Under the pieces are notes generated by a model. It searched no databases. It worked only from the letters and a program-made list of their open reading frames with translations, and had not been told where the DNA came from. From Desulfobacterales bacterium (GTDB lineage Bacteria; Desulfobacterota; Desulfobacteria; Desulfobacterales; UBA5852), in the NCBI GenBank assembly GCA_016735415.1, contig JAERRP010000055.1, forward strand, positions 1 through 6,414: a stretch of DNA of 6,414 nucleotides. The letters are read 5' to 3'. Positions 1-6,243 of the stretch are shown here, piece by piece. Position 1 is the first letter of the stretch; each line of letters begins with the position of its first letter. The translations under genes were made by a program, and so were the position numbers.

Positions 1-2
1 CG

Positions 3-770
3 CAATTCTATGATCGGATCGGCCTTATCATCCTGACCTTTATGCAGGGCGAGGCCGCTGCGGGGATTTTCATGGCCGGTGATCGTGTACTGGCGACCAT
101 CAACGGTTTCTCAGCGGTTTTTGCGACAGCTCTGTTTCCTTCCGTGTCCAGATTATCGATGGAGAAAAAGGAGGATCTGGAGCGCCTCTGCGCCTGGGCC
201 TTGCGGATGGTTTTTATTTTTCTTTTTCCGCTGGCGTCCTTGCTCTATATTTTCAGCGATCAATTTATCCTTCTGGCGTTTGGAGATAAATTCGGTGCCT
301 CCGCGGCGATATTGCGGGTAGGCTGCTGGTCGTTCGTTTTATTCGGGTTCAACCGCATTCTCTCGATCGTGCTGATTGCTTTCTACCGCCAGGGCCAACT
401 GGTCCGTATTCGTTTAGCCAGCTATATCTGTTATTTTTTTCTGTCTATTCTGCTGGTCTGGAAATTCAGTTTTGTCGGCCTGGCCTGGTCGAAAATTATT
501 ACCGAAGCAGGAATTTTGTTCTTTACGCTATCTTGTGCTCGTAAAGTAAGCCCGTCGGTGTCGATACTCAAAAGTTTTCTGGGACCGGCCGCTTTATGCC
601 TGCTGTTTATCGTTGGGTTTGCGTTTATGGGAGGCGGAACCTTGCCCGCCCTAGTGCTTTTCACAGCCCTCTTCACTGCGACCACGGTGGTTTTCAAAGT
701 CGTTCGCGCCGAGGATTTCAAGGCCTTGAAGACCTGGCTGGTTAAAATGGTTCGGAAACCACGGGTTTAA
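3..770 (+). CDS. Polysaccharide/oligosaccharide flippase (Wzx/MATE-like), 3' part only
   Basis: This is the C-terminal 255 residues of a multi-pass inner-membrane protein. The frame is open to the window edge, so the true start lies upstream; the internal Met at 42 is not a likely start because the homologous-looking sequence (QFYDRIGLIILTF) precedes it. The stretch of about residues 16-51 (GEAAAGIFMAGDRVL, then a hydrophobic run ending in TALFPSVSRLS) matches the pattern seen in Wzx/RfbX-type flippases of the MOP superfamily. Further hydrophobic segments lie near residues 67-93, 101-127, 140-160, 162-178, 193-213 and 215-233, and the C-terminus is short and basic (VKMVRKPRV). Such proteins move lipid-linked sugar units across the inner membrane for O-antigen, capsule or exopolysaccharide assembly. 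Family assignment rests on topology and the short motif, so the sugar substrate is unknown. Its codons include more A/T-rich runs than those of the transporter genes, which is common in polysaccharide loci. Confidence 0.8.
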   Translation, partial: QFYDRIGLIILTFMQGEAAAGIFMAGDRVLATINGFSAVFATALFPSVSRLSMEKKEDLERLCAWALRMVFIFLFPLASLLYIFSDQFILLAFGDKFGASAAILRVGCWSFVLFGFNRILSIVLIAFYRQGQLVRIRLASYICYFFLSILLVWKFSFVGLAWSKIITEAGILFFTLSCARKVSPSVSILKSFLGPAALCLLFIVGFAFMGGGTLPALVLFTALFTATTVVFKVVRAEDFKALKTWLVKMVRKPRV

Positions 771-1082
771 AACGAATACGGGACGCGCGCCGGTAATGAC
801 GAGATCCTATCATGAGAAACCGAATTGCTGAAATAGGACGCCTTGGCCGTACACTGATGGGCTACACTGTTAATTGCAAGATTCAGTTCTGCAATGCCAT
901 CGGCATGCGCTGCGAGCGTTGTCCAATGCTCAGGCGGGGCTGGAAGTCGAATGAGGTTTGGGTAGCCGGCCGCGCGCATTCACCGGCAGTGACCAACGAG
1001 CCTCTATAAAGCGCTGCACGGGTTGGCTCGCGTCTGAAGCTTGTGATGAGATTTGCACAAGTCTGCGGCCGTCCAGCCTCCT
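771..1082. other. Gap without a credible gene between convergent genes
   Basis: These 312 bases separate the ends of the flippase and the convergent ligase gene. Short open frames occur on both strands (for example 812-1009 plus and 883-1086 minus), but none has a good ribosome binding site, a recognisable motif or normal protein composition. A small hairpin is visible at about 891-909 (ATGCC/GGCAT arms around ATC, extended past one bulged base). A terminator-like stem lies at the right border. I see no tRNA, rRNA or insertion-sequence end. It could be decayed coding sequence. Confidence 0.6.
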
Positions 1083-1096
1083 TCAAGACGGCTTTT
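1067..1096 (+). terminator. Weak terminator-like hairpin
   Basis: GGCCGTC (1067-1073) can pair with GACGGCT (1087-1093), with one G-U pair at the base and a 13-base loop, followed directly by TTTT. This could stop rightward transcription from the flippase before it runs into the convergent ligase gene. It overlaps the last codons of that gene. The long loop and short T-run make it a weak candidate. Confidence 0.25.
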
Positions 1097-2678
1097 GAAC
1101 ATGAAGGGCCAGGACTTTAGAAGCCCCCGTACTACAGGGCTCCTGACGAAGGACGCGCAGGGTGCCCCCCTCCCGCCAGCGCTCGGCGTAATCATCACTG
1201 CTGCCTGGAAAAGCATTCAAGCTGTCGATTACCGTGGCCACGACAACATGCTCGTCAACCTTGCCCACACGGGGACTGACCACCAGGTTAACTTTGGGCA
1301 AGCCATTTTCTTCGGTCTCCAGGAACTGATAATCCGTAGGATAGCCGCCAAATCGTTTGGGGAGAATCTCTTCACCGAGTCTGATCAGGTCGCTGCCTAA
1401 AAAATTCATGCCTTCGCTGGTCAATTTTTCATAGCTGCGAATGGTATGAAAGTGGAGATCATAGCCCAATTTCCCCATCAAACACCCGCAGTGTCTTCGC
1501 TCGAGTATGCCGTAATCGTCGCTTTCGACATTCAGCATGAATTTAGGGCAGGCGGGAAGAAGCGTGGTATAAATATTGGCGCGTACTTTCTGGCCTTCGC
1601 TTAGCGTTTTCTCACGCTGAATCACCGCAATTTTATCGGACAGAATGTGAACCTCATCCACCATTTTCGGGGCGGCACAGGCGATGCCGATCCGGCCGAT
1701 TTCGCCCATGGTGTAATGGCAGACCGCGCGGGCCCCTGCATCGGAGACCACACCGGCCTTGGCCGGCGTGAGGGGTTCACCACCAAAACGAAACAGGGTG
1801 TCGGAAATATCGATGTTCCTATCCAGCGCCGCCATGCAGACACGAACGCCCGAGGCGGCGTTCGTGTTGAGCCAGGCCGCCCGCCCTTGTGATTTTTGAT
1901 TCGCCAGCCATCGGGCGACCCGCCAGGCATCATTCAGGTGTACATGCTCTGGTGCTGCCAGGGCGTGGCCCATCAGGCGGCCGCTATAGACGGCGAAGGC
2001 GGTCATCAGGCTGTGTTTCCAGTTTCGCCGCGTCGGCGTCCAATCGTTCTGGGAAAACCATTTATGGACGATCATCCCTATTTTGGCTCTGCTCAAAAGG
2101 GCTTTGATGCCCGCCCCCCAAGGCGGCGTGGGGCGCCAGAGCGCATGCGGACGATCCATCAGATCATGGGCCTGGAGAAAGAAGTAATCATACACGGCAT
2201 CCTGGGTATAATGATCCAGATCCAGATAGATCCGCTTGCCGGAGCTTCGCGAGCCTCCGGTTTGGGAAACAAAATGTGCGGTGGCTAAGGGGTTGTCGAA
2301 ATCCCGTGGTTGCGTCCTAAGCTCAAAGCCCTGACGAACGATAGGTGTGCGACTCTTGAATTCGTCGAGGGACAGGTAAACACCGGCGTCGTAAAGGGCC
2401 TCGAGGGTGCCTTCGACGCCGCGTTGGTCAACCCACTTTTTAACCTGGTGAGATTCGATTGCGGCCCATCTCATCAGCTGGTGATAAGGACTGTGAGGGA
2501 GGCGGAAAATAACGCGTTCAATAATATCGATAAAGGAGGCTTCCCGGGAAGCAAGTTTGGTGCGGACGCGTCGCTCGCACTCAGCAGGGGTGAGGGGTTT
2601 CTTAAGGAAGGCGGGAAAGTCCCGCATGAAACGAAAGGAGAGACCCAATTCAGATAGAAGCGAGAGATCGGACGGCAT
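1083..2678 (-). CDS. PaaK/CapK-like adenylate-forming enzyme (phenylacetate-CoA ligase family)
   Basis: The 531-residue protein has the layout of a stand-alone ANL-superfamily enzyme of the PaaK/CapK/LuxE-like branch, which activates a carboxylic acid with ATP to an acyl-adenylate and often passes it to a thiol. Visible landmarks in order: a glycine/serine-rich loop SQTGGSRSSGK (138-148) in the position of the ATP phosphate-binding motif; FRFGGEPLT (296-304), like the GGEPL segment of PaaK proteins; YTMGEIGRIG (322-331), standing for the usual Y-G-x-T-E motif; and DDYGILERRHCGC (387-399), standing for the (T)GD region, with D387 or D388 as the likely ribose-binding acid. A C-terminal segment (about 412-470, SYEKLTSEGMNFLGSD) would follow as the mobile subdomain. 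The start at 2678 is supported by GAGAAG (2686-2691) seven bases upstream; the later Met at residue 18 has no such site. It converges with the flippase and diverges from the transporter operon. The substrate is unknown, and no acyl carrier, thioesterase or reductase gene is in view. Roles in polysaccharide acylation or aromatic/fatty acid activation are both possible. Confidence 0.78.
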   Translation of the reverse strand: MPSDLSLLSELGLSFRFMRDFPAFLKKPLTPAECERRVRTKLASREASFIDIIERVIFRLPHSPYHQLMRWAAIESHQVKKWVDQRGVEGTLEALYDAGVYLSLDEFKSRTPIVRQGFELRTQPRDFDNPLATAHFVSQTGGSRSSGKRIYLDLDHYTQDAVYDYFFLQAHDLMDRPHALWRPTPPWGAGIKALLSRAKIGMIVHKWFSQNDWTPTRRNWKHSLMTAFAVYSGRLMGHALAAPEHVHLNDAWRVARWLANQKSQGRAAWLNTNAASGVRVCMAALDRNIDISDTLFRFGGEPLTPAKAGVVSDAGARAVCHYTMGEIGRIGIACAAPKMVDEVHILSDKIAVIQREKTLSEGQKVRANIYTTLLPACPKFMLNVESDDYGILERRHCGCLMGKLGYDLHFHTIRSYEKLTSEGMNFLGSDLIRLGEEILPKRFGGYPTDYQFLETEENGLPKVNLVVSPRVGKVDEHVVVATVIDSLNAFPGSSDDYAERWREGGTLRVLRQEPCSTGASKVLALHVQKPS

Positions 2679-2772
2679 ATATCAACTTCTCATAACAAAG
2701 GTAAAGGTCTGGAATGAAGGCGCCACGACCCACGTGCTGTCCCAGCGCGTTCGGCAGCTTTCTTACTGGTTA

Positions 2773-2801
2773 TCAATAGCAACCCGATGTGATGCTGTAA
2801 A
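2773..2801 (-). promoter_or_regulatory. Possible sigma70-type promoter for the ligase gene
   Basis: On the minus strand, TTTACA (2796-2801, five of six matches to the -35 consensus) is followed after 17 bases by TATTGA (2773-2778, three of six to the -10 consensus). The leader to the ligase start at 2678 would be about 90 bases. The -10 match is poor. Confidence 0.25.
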
Positions 2802-2804
2802 GAA

Positions 2805-2822
2805 GGAGAAACGCCTTTCTCC
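2805..2822. repeat. Perfect 7-base hairpin, GGAGAAA / TTTCTCC
   Basis: GGAGAAA (2805-2811) and TTTCTCC (2816-2822) are exact inverted copies around a 4-base loop CGCC. Outside an internal loop, GCTG (2794-2797) can also pair with CAGC (2825-2828), giving a longer imperfect stem. It sits just upstream of the possible minus-strand -35 box. It lacks a T-run, so it is not an obvious terminator. Confidence 0.45.
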
Positions 2823-2836
2823 ATCAGCGTTGGGAT

Positions 2837-2873
2837 CGTCCGGTCAAATGTTGAATCCTTCCTTGATCGGACG
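2837..2873. repeat. 11-base inverted repeat, candidate operator
   Basis: CGTCCGGTCAA (2837-2847) and TTGATCGGACG (2863-2873) are inverted copies matching at 10 of 11 positions, with a 15-base spacer and 26 bases between arm centres. In RNA the single mismatch would be a G-U pair. The right arm contains TTGATC, a possible -35 box for the transporter operon, so a protein bound here could block or assist that promoter. The bound factor is not identifiable. Confidence 0.45.
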
Positions 2874-2891
2874 CGCAATTGCCGTTAAACT
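2863..2891 (+). promoter_or_regulatory. Possible sigma70-type promoter for the tct operon
   Basis: TTGATC (2863-2868, four of six to consensus) is followed after 17 bases by TAAACT (2886-2891, four of six), in an A/T-rich patch. The leader to the tctC start would be about 130 bases. An alternative -10-like hexamer, TATCAT (2966-2971, five of six), is nearer the gene but has no good -35 partner. Confidence 0.3.
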
Positions 2892-3014
2892 TAATTATGG
2901 GCACGAAAGGACAGATGCAGACATCCTGCTTGTTTGCGAAGCGGAGTGTCTTTTCGGCCATCATGTATCATTGGCGTCGGCCATCGGAATTCGGTGAAAC
3001 TATTGGATGACCAC

Positions 3015-3019
3015 GGAGG
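3015..3019 (+). promoter_or_regulatory. Strong ribosome binding site that decides the tctC start
   Basis: GGAGG lies eight bases before the ATG at 3028. The upstream in-frame ATG at 3007 has no such site, and the GGAGG would fall inside that longer reading frame, so initiation at 3028 is preferred. Confidence 0.75.
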
Positions 3020-3027
3020 CGAAAACC

Positions 3028-4131
3028 ATGCTTACTCCCACATTAACCCGTAGAGGCTTTCTTAAAAGCGTCGGGCTGGCGTCCGGATGGACCCTGGTTC
3101 AGGCGGCGACCGCCTGGAACTGCTGGGGATCGGTTTCAGCGTGTCAAAGTCTACGCAATCAGCGGCTGCGATGGATTGTCCCGTTCAGCCCGGGGGGTGG
3201 CTTCGATACCTATTCCCGCTTGATTGCGCCCCATCTGGCGGCTAAAGTCGGCGCTGCGGTAACCGTTGAAAACGTATCCGGGGCCGGCGGGACACTTGGC
3301 TCCCGCCGGATTCAGCAGGCCCGGCCGGACGGCCGTACGCTCGGCATTATCAATGCCCCTGGTCTTCTGACGGCCGCCCTGACCGGAAACACCCAGGCGC
3401 CCAATCCTCTTGAGGATTTCAGCATACTGGGACGCATCGTACGGAGCCGGACGGTCTGGGTGGCCGCAACAGGATCCGATATTAAACACATGGATGATAT
3501 CTTTCGCGTGGCCGATCAGAGGCCGCTTCTATGTGCCACCACCGAAGCGGGCAGCACCAACTTTGTCGGTGTCGTGGTAACGAGCTCGATGTTAAAACTT
3601 CCTGTTGATCACCTGGCCGGGTTTCCAGGCACCCGCCAAACCTCATTGGCCCTGATTCGCGGTGAAGTCGATTTCGTGGCCCTGACCTTCGAGTCGGCCC
3701 TGGATCGGATTGAAAACGGTGATCTGAAAGTCATTCTTCAAATCAGCGCGCGGCCCATATCAGATCATCCTTCTTTGCAAGACGTTCCGGTCTTGGGCGG
3801 TCCATCCGGGCTGGCGGCCCGTCGGGCGCAACGTTCAGGCCAGCCGCCGGAGAACGTTATCAACCAGGCCAAAGCATTGGAGAGCCTGATCGGTGCAGGG
3901 CGTCTGGTCGCAGCGCCACCGGGGCTTTCGGAGGACATCTTTGAATGCCTGGAGGAGGGGCTGCATGCCGCCCTGACGGACCCCCAGTTTCAAGGCCAGG
4001 CGACCAAAGCCCGACGGACGCTCGATGTGGCCCGCGCCGCGGAAGCCCGTGCGGTGCTTTCCGAGGCGGCTTCCAGCGCAGGTGCCTTTGCCGGTATTTT
4101 GCGCCAGGCCATCGCCCGGATGCGGAAGTAG
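3028..4131 (+). CDS. tctC: TctC/Bug-family periplasmic substrate-binding protein with Tat signal
   Basis: This 367-residue protein is the extracytoplasmic solute receptor of a tripartite tricarboxylate transporter. It starts with a twin-arginine signal, TRRGFLK (7-13), then a hydrophobic stretch (about 14-30). The mature part begins with RLRWIVPFSPGGGFDTYSRLIAPHL (46-70), the Bug-family ligand loop with the conserved Asp (D60 here). VENVSGAGGTLGSRRIQQARPDGRTLGI (80-107) is the second family signature. The late segment GTRQTSLALIRGEVDFVALTFES (201-223) matches the usual G-x(n)-AL-x-GEVD region. Bug proteins bind small carboxylates or other polar ligands between two lobes; the ligand here is not readable. 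VSAC (36-39) fits a relaxed lipobox, so the mature protein might be lipid-anchored at C39. Most relatives use a Sec signal, so Tat export is somewhat unusual. The protein is longer than the usual 320-330 residues, partly through the long leader and an insertion around 255-290. tctA follows after 55 bases with no terminator, indicating one operon. Confidence 0.9.
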   Translation: MLTPTLTRRGFLKSVGLASGWTLVQAATAWNCWGSVSACQSLRNQRLRWIVPFSPGGGFDTYSRLIAPHLAAKVGAAVTVENVSGAGGTLGSRRIQQARPDGRTLGIINAPGLLTAALTGNTQAPNPLEDFSILGRIVRSRTVWVAATGSDIKHMDDIFRVADQRPLLCATTEAGSTNFVGVVVTSSMLKLPVDHLAGFPGTRQTSLALIRGEVDFVALTFESALDRIENGDLKVILQISARPISDHPSLQDVPVLGGPSGLAARRAQRSGQPPENVINQAKALESLIGAGRLVAAPPGLSEDIFECLEEGLHAALTDPQFQGQATKARRTLDVARAAEARAVLSEAASSAGAFAGILRQAIARMRK

Positions 4132-4186
4132 ACGACCGAAAGAACAGCCCTCACAATGCCGATCCCATTGATTTGAAAGGATCCTG

Positions 4187-5704
4187 ATGCTTGAGAGCAT
4201 TTTCCAGGCCGCCCTTGAAGGTTTGGCGCTGGTGTTTGCATGGCCGAATATTCTTTATCCGGTCGGCGGAGCGCTCCTGGCGATGCTGTTTGCAGCCATC
4301 CCCGGTATCAGCGGGGTAACTTTGATGGCGCTGGCGATTCCTTTGACGCTCAACTGGGAACCGATACCCGTAATGCTTCTATTTGGAGCCCTGGTCGGCA
4401 GCGGCACTTTCATGGGATCGATGACGGCCATTTTGTTCAATATCCCCGGTACGGCGCCCAATGCGGCAACGATATTGGACGGATATCCCATGGCCTGCCG
4501 GGGGGAAGCGAAAACCGCCATCGGCTGTTCGGCTGCGGCCTCGGCCCTGGGCTCCACTTTCGGGATTGTGCTGCTGATCCTCATGATACCCGTTATGCAG
4601 GCCATCATCCTGGCGATCGGGCCGCCTGAAATGCTGATGCTGGCGATTTGGGGATTGACCACCATCGCGGCTGTGAGTCGCGGCTCCATGATAAAAGGTT
4701 TAGCGGCCGCCGGTCTGGGGCTCATGCTGGCCTTCGTGGGCGTTGATCCCCGAACGGCGGAAACGCGGTACACCTTCGACTGGATTTATTTGAGGGATGG
4801 CTTGAGCATTGTTCCAGTTTTTCTCGGCATTTTTGCCGTGGCGGAGGCGGCCCATATAATGATTTCCGACCGCACGACGATATCCGGCCGGAACCGGCTG
4901 GAAGCCCTGACCGGAAACACCTGGCGGGGGGTGCGGGCCGTCTTCCGGCATTTCGGTCTTTTCCTGCGAAGCTCGACGGTGGGCGTCATTATCGGAATGA
5001 TTCCGGGCATCGGTGGGACCGTGGCTTCTTTTGCCGCTTATGGCCAGGCCGTGCAGACCAGTAAACCCGGAAAGATCCCCTTCGGTTCGGGGAATATTCG
5101 GGGCGTATTGGCTCCGGAAGCAGCTAACGATGCCAAGGACGGCGCTTCCCTCGTGCCCACCCTGGCTTTTGGTGTTCCCGGCAGCGAGGGTACCACCTTA
5201 CTTCTGGCGGCCTTAATTCTGCACGGGCTCACTCCCGGCCGGGAACTTTTCACCCACCAGCTGCATCTGGTTTTTGTACTGATCTGGTCTCTTTTTCTGT
5301 CTAACTGGCTCACTTCTATTTTCGGCCTGTCGATGGTCAACCTGATGGCCCGCGTAACCGTCATGCCGGTGCAGTATCTTGGCCCCTTTATCATTTTAAT
5401 AGCGACCATGGCCGCGTTTATCCGTCAGGGCCAGCTGGGGGATGTCGTGGTCGTGAGCCTTTTCGGAATTTTTGGTTACTATATGAAGAAGTATGATTGG
5501 CCCCGGATCACGCTGGTTATTGCACTGGTGCTGGGGGGCCTGTTCGAGAACAGCTTCCACCTCACGATGCGCCTGCATGATCTGGGGCGGGTGATTTTCT
5601 GGCAGCGCCCGATTGCCATGGGTATTTGCGCCCTTACCATCTTCAGCCTCTGCTGGCCCTGGGTGCGCCGTCGCCGAAGTTTGTCGAGAGGGAAAGCCCC
5701 GTGA
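4187..5704 (+). CDS. tctA: TctA-family large permease of a tripartite tricarboxylate transporter
   Basis: The 505-residue inner-membrane protein is the translocating subunit that accepts the ligand from TctC and imports it with a cation gradient. The length is typical of the family (about 500). It shows the two internally related halves of TctA. The N-terminal half has GGALLAMLFAAIPGISG (27-43) and GSMTAILFNIPGTAPNAATILDGYP (77-101), the hallmark PGT...AT.LDGYP motif. The second half has GVIIGMIPGIGGTVASFAAYG (266-286) and APEAANDAKDGASLVPTLAFGVPG (309-332), then a hydrophobic segment ending ALILHGLTPG (342-351). About ten or more hydrophobic segments are visible, and the C-terminus is basic (RRRRSLSRGK). 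The ATG is preceded by AAAGGA (4176-4181) five bases upstream. Within the second motif, relatives usually read NNA where this protein has NDA (D315). The gene overlaps tctB by four bases, so the two are probably translationally coupled. Confidence 0.95.
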   Translation: MLESIFQAALEGLALVFAWPNILYPVGGALLAMLFAAIPGISGVTLMALAIPLTLNWEPIPVMLLFGALVGSGTFMGSMTAILFNIPGTAPNAATILDGYPMACRGEAKTAIGCSAAASALGSTFGIVLLILMIPVMQAIILAIGPPEMLMLAIWGLTTIAAVSRGSMIKGLAAAGLGLMLAFVGVDPRTAETRYTFDWIYLRDGLSIVPVFLGIFAVAEAAHIMISDRTTISGRNRLEALTGNTWRGVRAVFRHFGLFLRSSTVGVIIGMIPGIGGTVASFAAYGQAVQTSKPGKIPFGSGNIRGVLAPEAANDAKDGASLVPTLAFGVPGSEGTTLLLAALILHGLTPGRELFTHQLHLVFVLIWSLFLSNWLTSIFGLSMVNLMARVTVMPVQYLGPFIILIATMAAFIRQGQLGDVVVVSLFGIFGYYMKKYDWPRITLVIALVLGGLFENSFHLTMRLHDLGRVIFWQRPIAMGICALTIFSLCWPWVRRRRSLSRGKAP

Positions 5705-6243
5705 CCAGGCCCAGTGCAGACCAAATCGCTTTTTCGGCCTTGCTGCTGCTCGGCGGGTTGTTGTTTTTTCGTCTGACCCTGCCGCTCGGGAGAATGGCGC
5801 AAATGGTGCCGATCCGTGTCCTGGTGCCCACCATCGCCCTGTTGGTGTTGCAACTGGTCCTGGACGGGCGCGCCCGGCGGAATACACCATCCCCGGATCA
5901 CAAAATGCCGGAAAGCCATGGCCTCGTTCCGGACGGGCATCGGTCCGAAGGGCCTTCAGATCGCAGGCTTAACACTTCGAGTGCTTCGGGAAACACGGTG
6001 CGGGAATACCAGATCATTTTCCTGCTGGGTTTCCTTCCGGCGCTTATTTACCTGATCGGGTTTGTCTTTTCGGCCGCCCTGTTCATCTGGTTTTACTATC
6101 GGGTTTATTTTAAAAAAAAGTTTCTGGTTTCAGCCTCTCTTTCCCTGTGTGCGGCCCTTTTTCTTTATGTTGTGATGATCCTGCTCCTCGGTATGGATAT
6201 GGGCGCCGGACTGATCTGGCGTGTTGCGGGATCCGCGATTTAA
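5701..6243 (+). CDS. tctB: TctB-family small membrane subunit of a tripartite tricarboxylate transporter
   Basis: I place the start at the GTG at 5701, which overlaps the tctA stop as GTGA and has a purine-rich site (GAGAGGGA, 5686-5693) about seven bases upstream. The frame is open further back to an ATG at 5626, but that extension would lie inside tctA and add a polar leader before the first membrane segment. The resulting 180 residues have the four-helix pattern of TctB: segments at about 9-26, 37-55, 106-132 and 142-165. TctB sequences are poorly conserved, so the call relies on topology, size and position directly after tctA. The subunit assists TctA in the inner membrane. Between helices 2 and 3 is a polar loop of about 50 residues (56-103) rich in Pro, Ser, Gly, Asp and Arg. 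The order C-A-B differs from the classic Salmonella tctCBA order. Confidence 0.85.
   Translation: MTRPSADQIAFSALLLLGGLLFFRLTLPLGRMAQMVPIRVLVPTIALLVLQLVLDGRARRNTPSPDHKMPESHGLVPDGHRSEGPSDRRLNTSSASGNTVREYQIIFLLGFLPALIYLIGFVFSAALFIWFYYRVYFKKKFLVSASLSLCAALFLYVVMILLLGMDMGAGLIWRVAGSAI

Larger units (their letters stand above)
2679..3027. promoter_or_regulatory. Divergent intergenic control region
   Basis: This 349-base stretch lies between the start of the minus-strand ligase and the start of the plus-strand transporter operon, so it should carry promoters for both. The open frames crossing it (plus frame 2557-2997, minus frame 2690-2878) lack recognisable protein features, and the first begins inside the ligase gene on the opposite strand. 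The region is rich in repeats and hairpins: inverted repeats at 2805-2822 and 2837-2873, and a 9-base direct repeat TCGGCCATC at 2954-2962 and 2977-2985 on either side of a -10-like TATCAT (2966-2971). No regulator gene is adjacent. Confidence 0.6.

Noticed and set aside
804..838. TCCTAT / ATAGGA inverted repeat
   Set aside because: Six-base arms with a 23-base spacer are expected by chance, and no flanking duplication suggests a mobile element.
812..1009. Small plus-strand gene of 65 codons after the flippase
   Set aside because: There is no ribosome binding site and no recognisable feature, and alternative frames on the other strand are equally open.
1896..2288. Plus-strand open frame of 130 codons within the ligase gene
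   Set aside because: It is antisense to a gene with clear family motifs and shows no motif or ribosome binding site of its own.
2557..2997. Plus-strand open frame of 146 codons crossing the divergent region
   Set aside because: It begins inside the ligase gene on the opposite strand, its composition is not protein-like, and it ends just before the well-supported tctC ribosome binding site.
3007..3027. Longer tctC start at the ATG at 3007
   Set aside because: It has no ribosome binding site, and the strong GGAGG at 3015-3019 points to the ATG at 3028.
4255..4773. Minus-strand open frame of 172 codons within tctA
   Set aside because: This is the antisense shadow of a GC-rich membrane-protein gene; the plus strand carries the hallmark TctA motifs.
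5626..5700. Longer tctB start at the ATG at 5626
   Set aside because: It would add 25 polar residues encoded inside tctA in another frame; the GTG at 5701 has the GTGA overlap and a purine-rich site at the right distance.
5396..5940. Two overlapping minus-strand open frames (164 and 153 codons) across tctA and tctB
   Set aside because: They overlap each other in different frames, are antisense to the operon, and have low-complexity Arg/Pro/Gln-rich composition typical of shadow frames.
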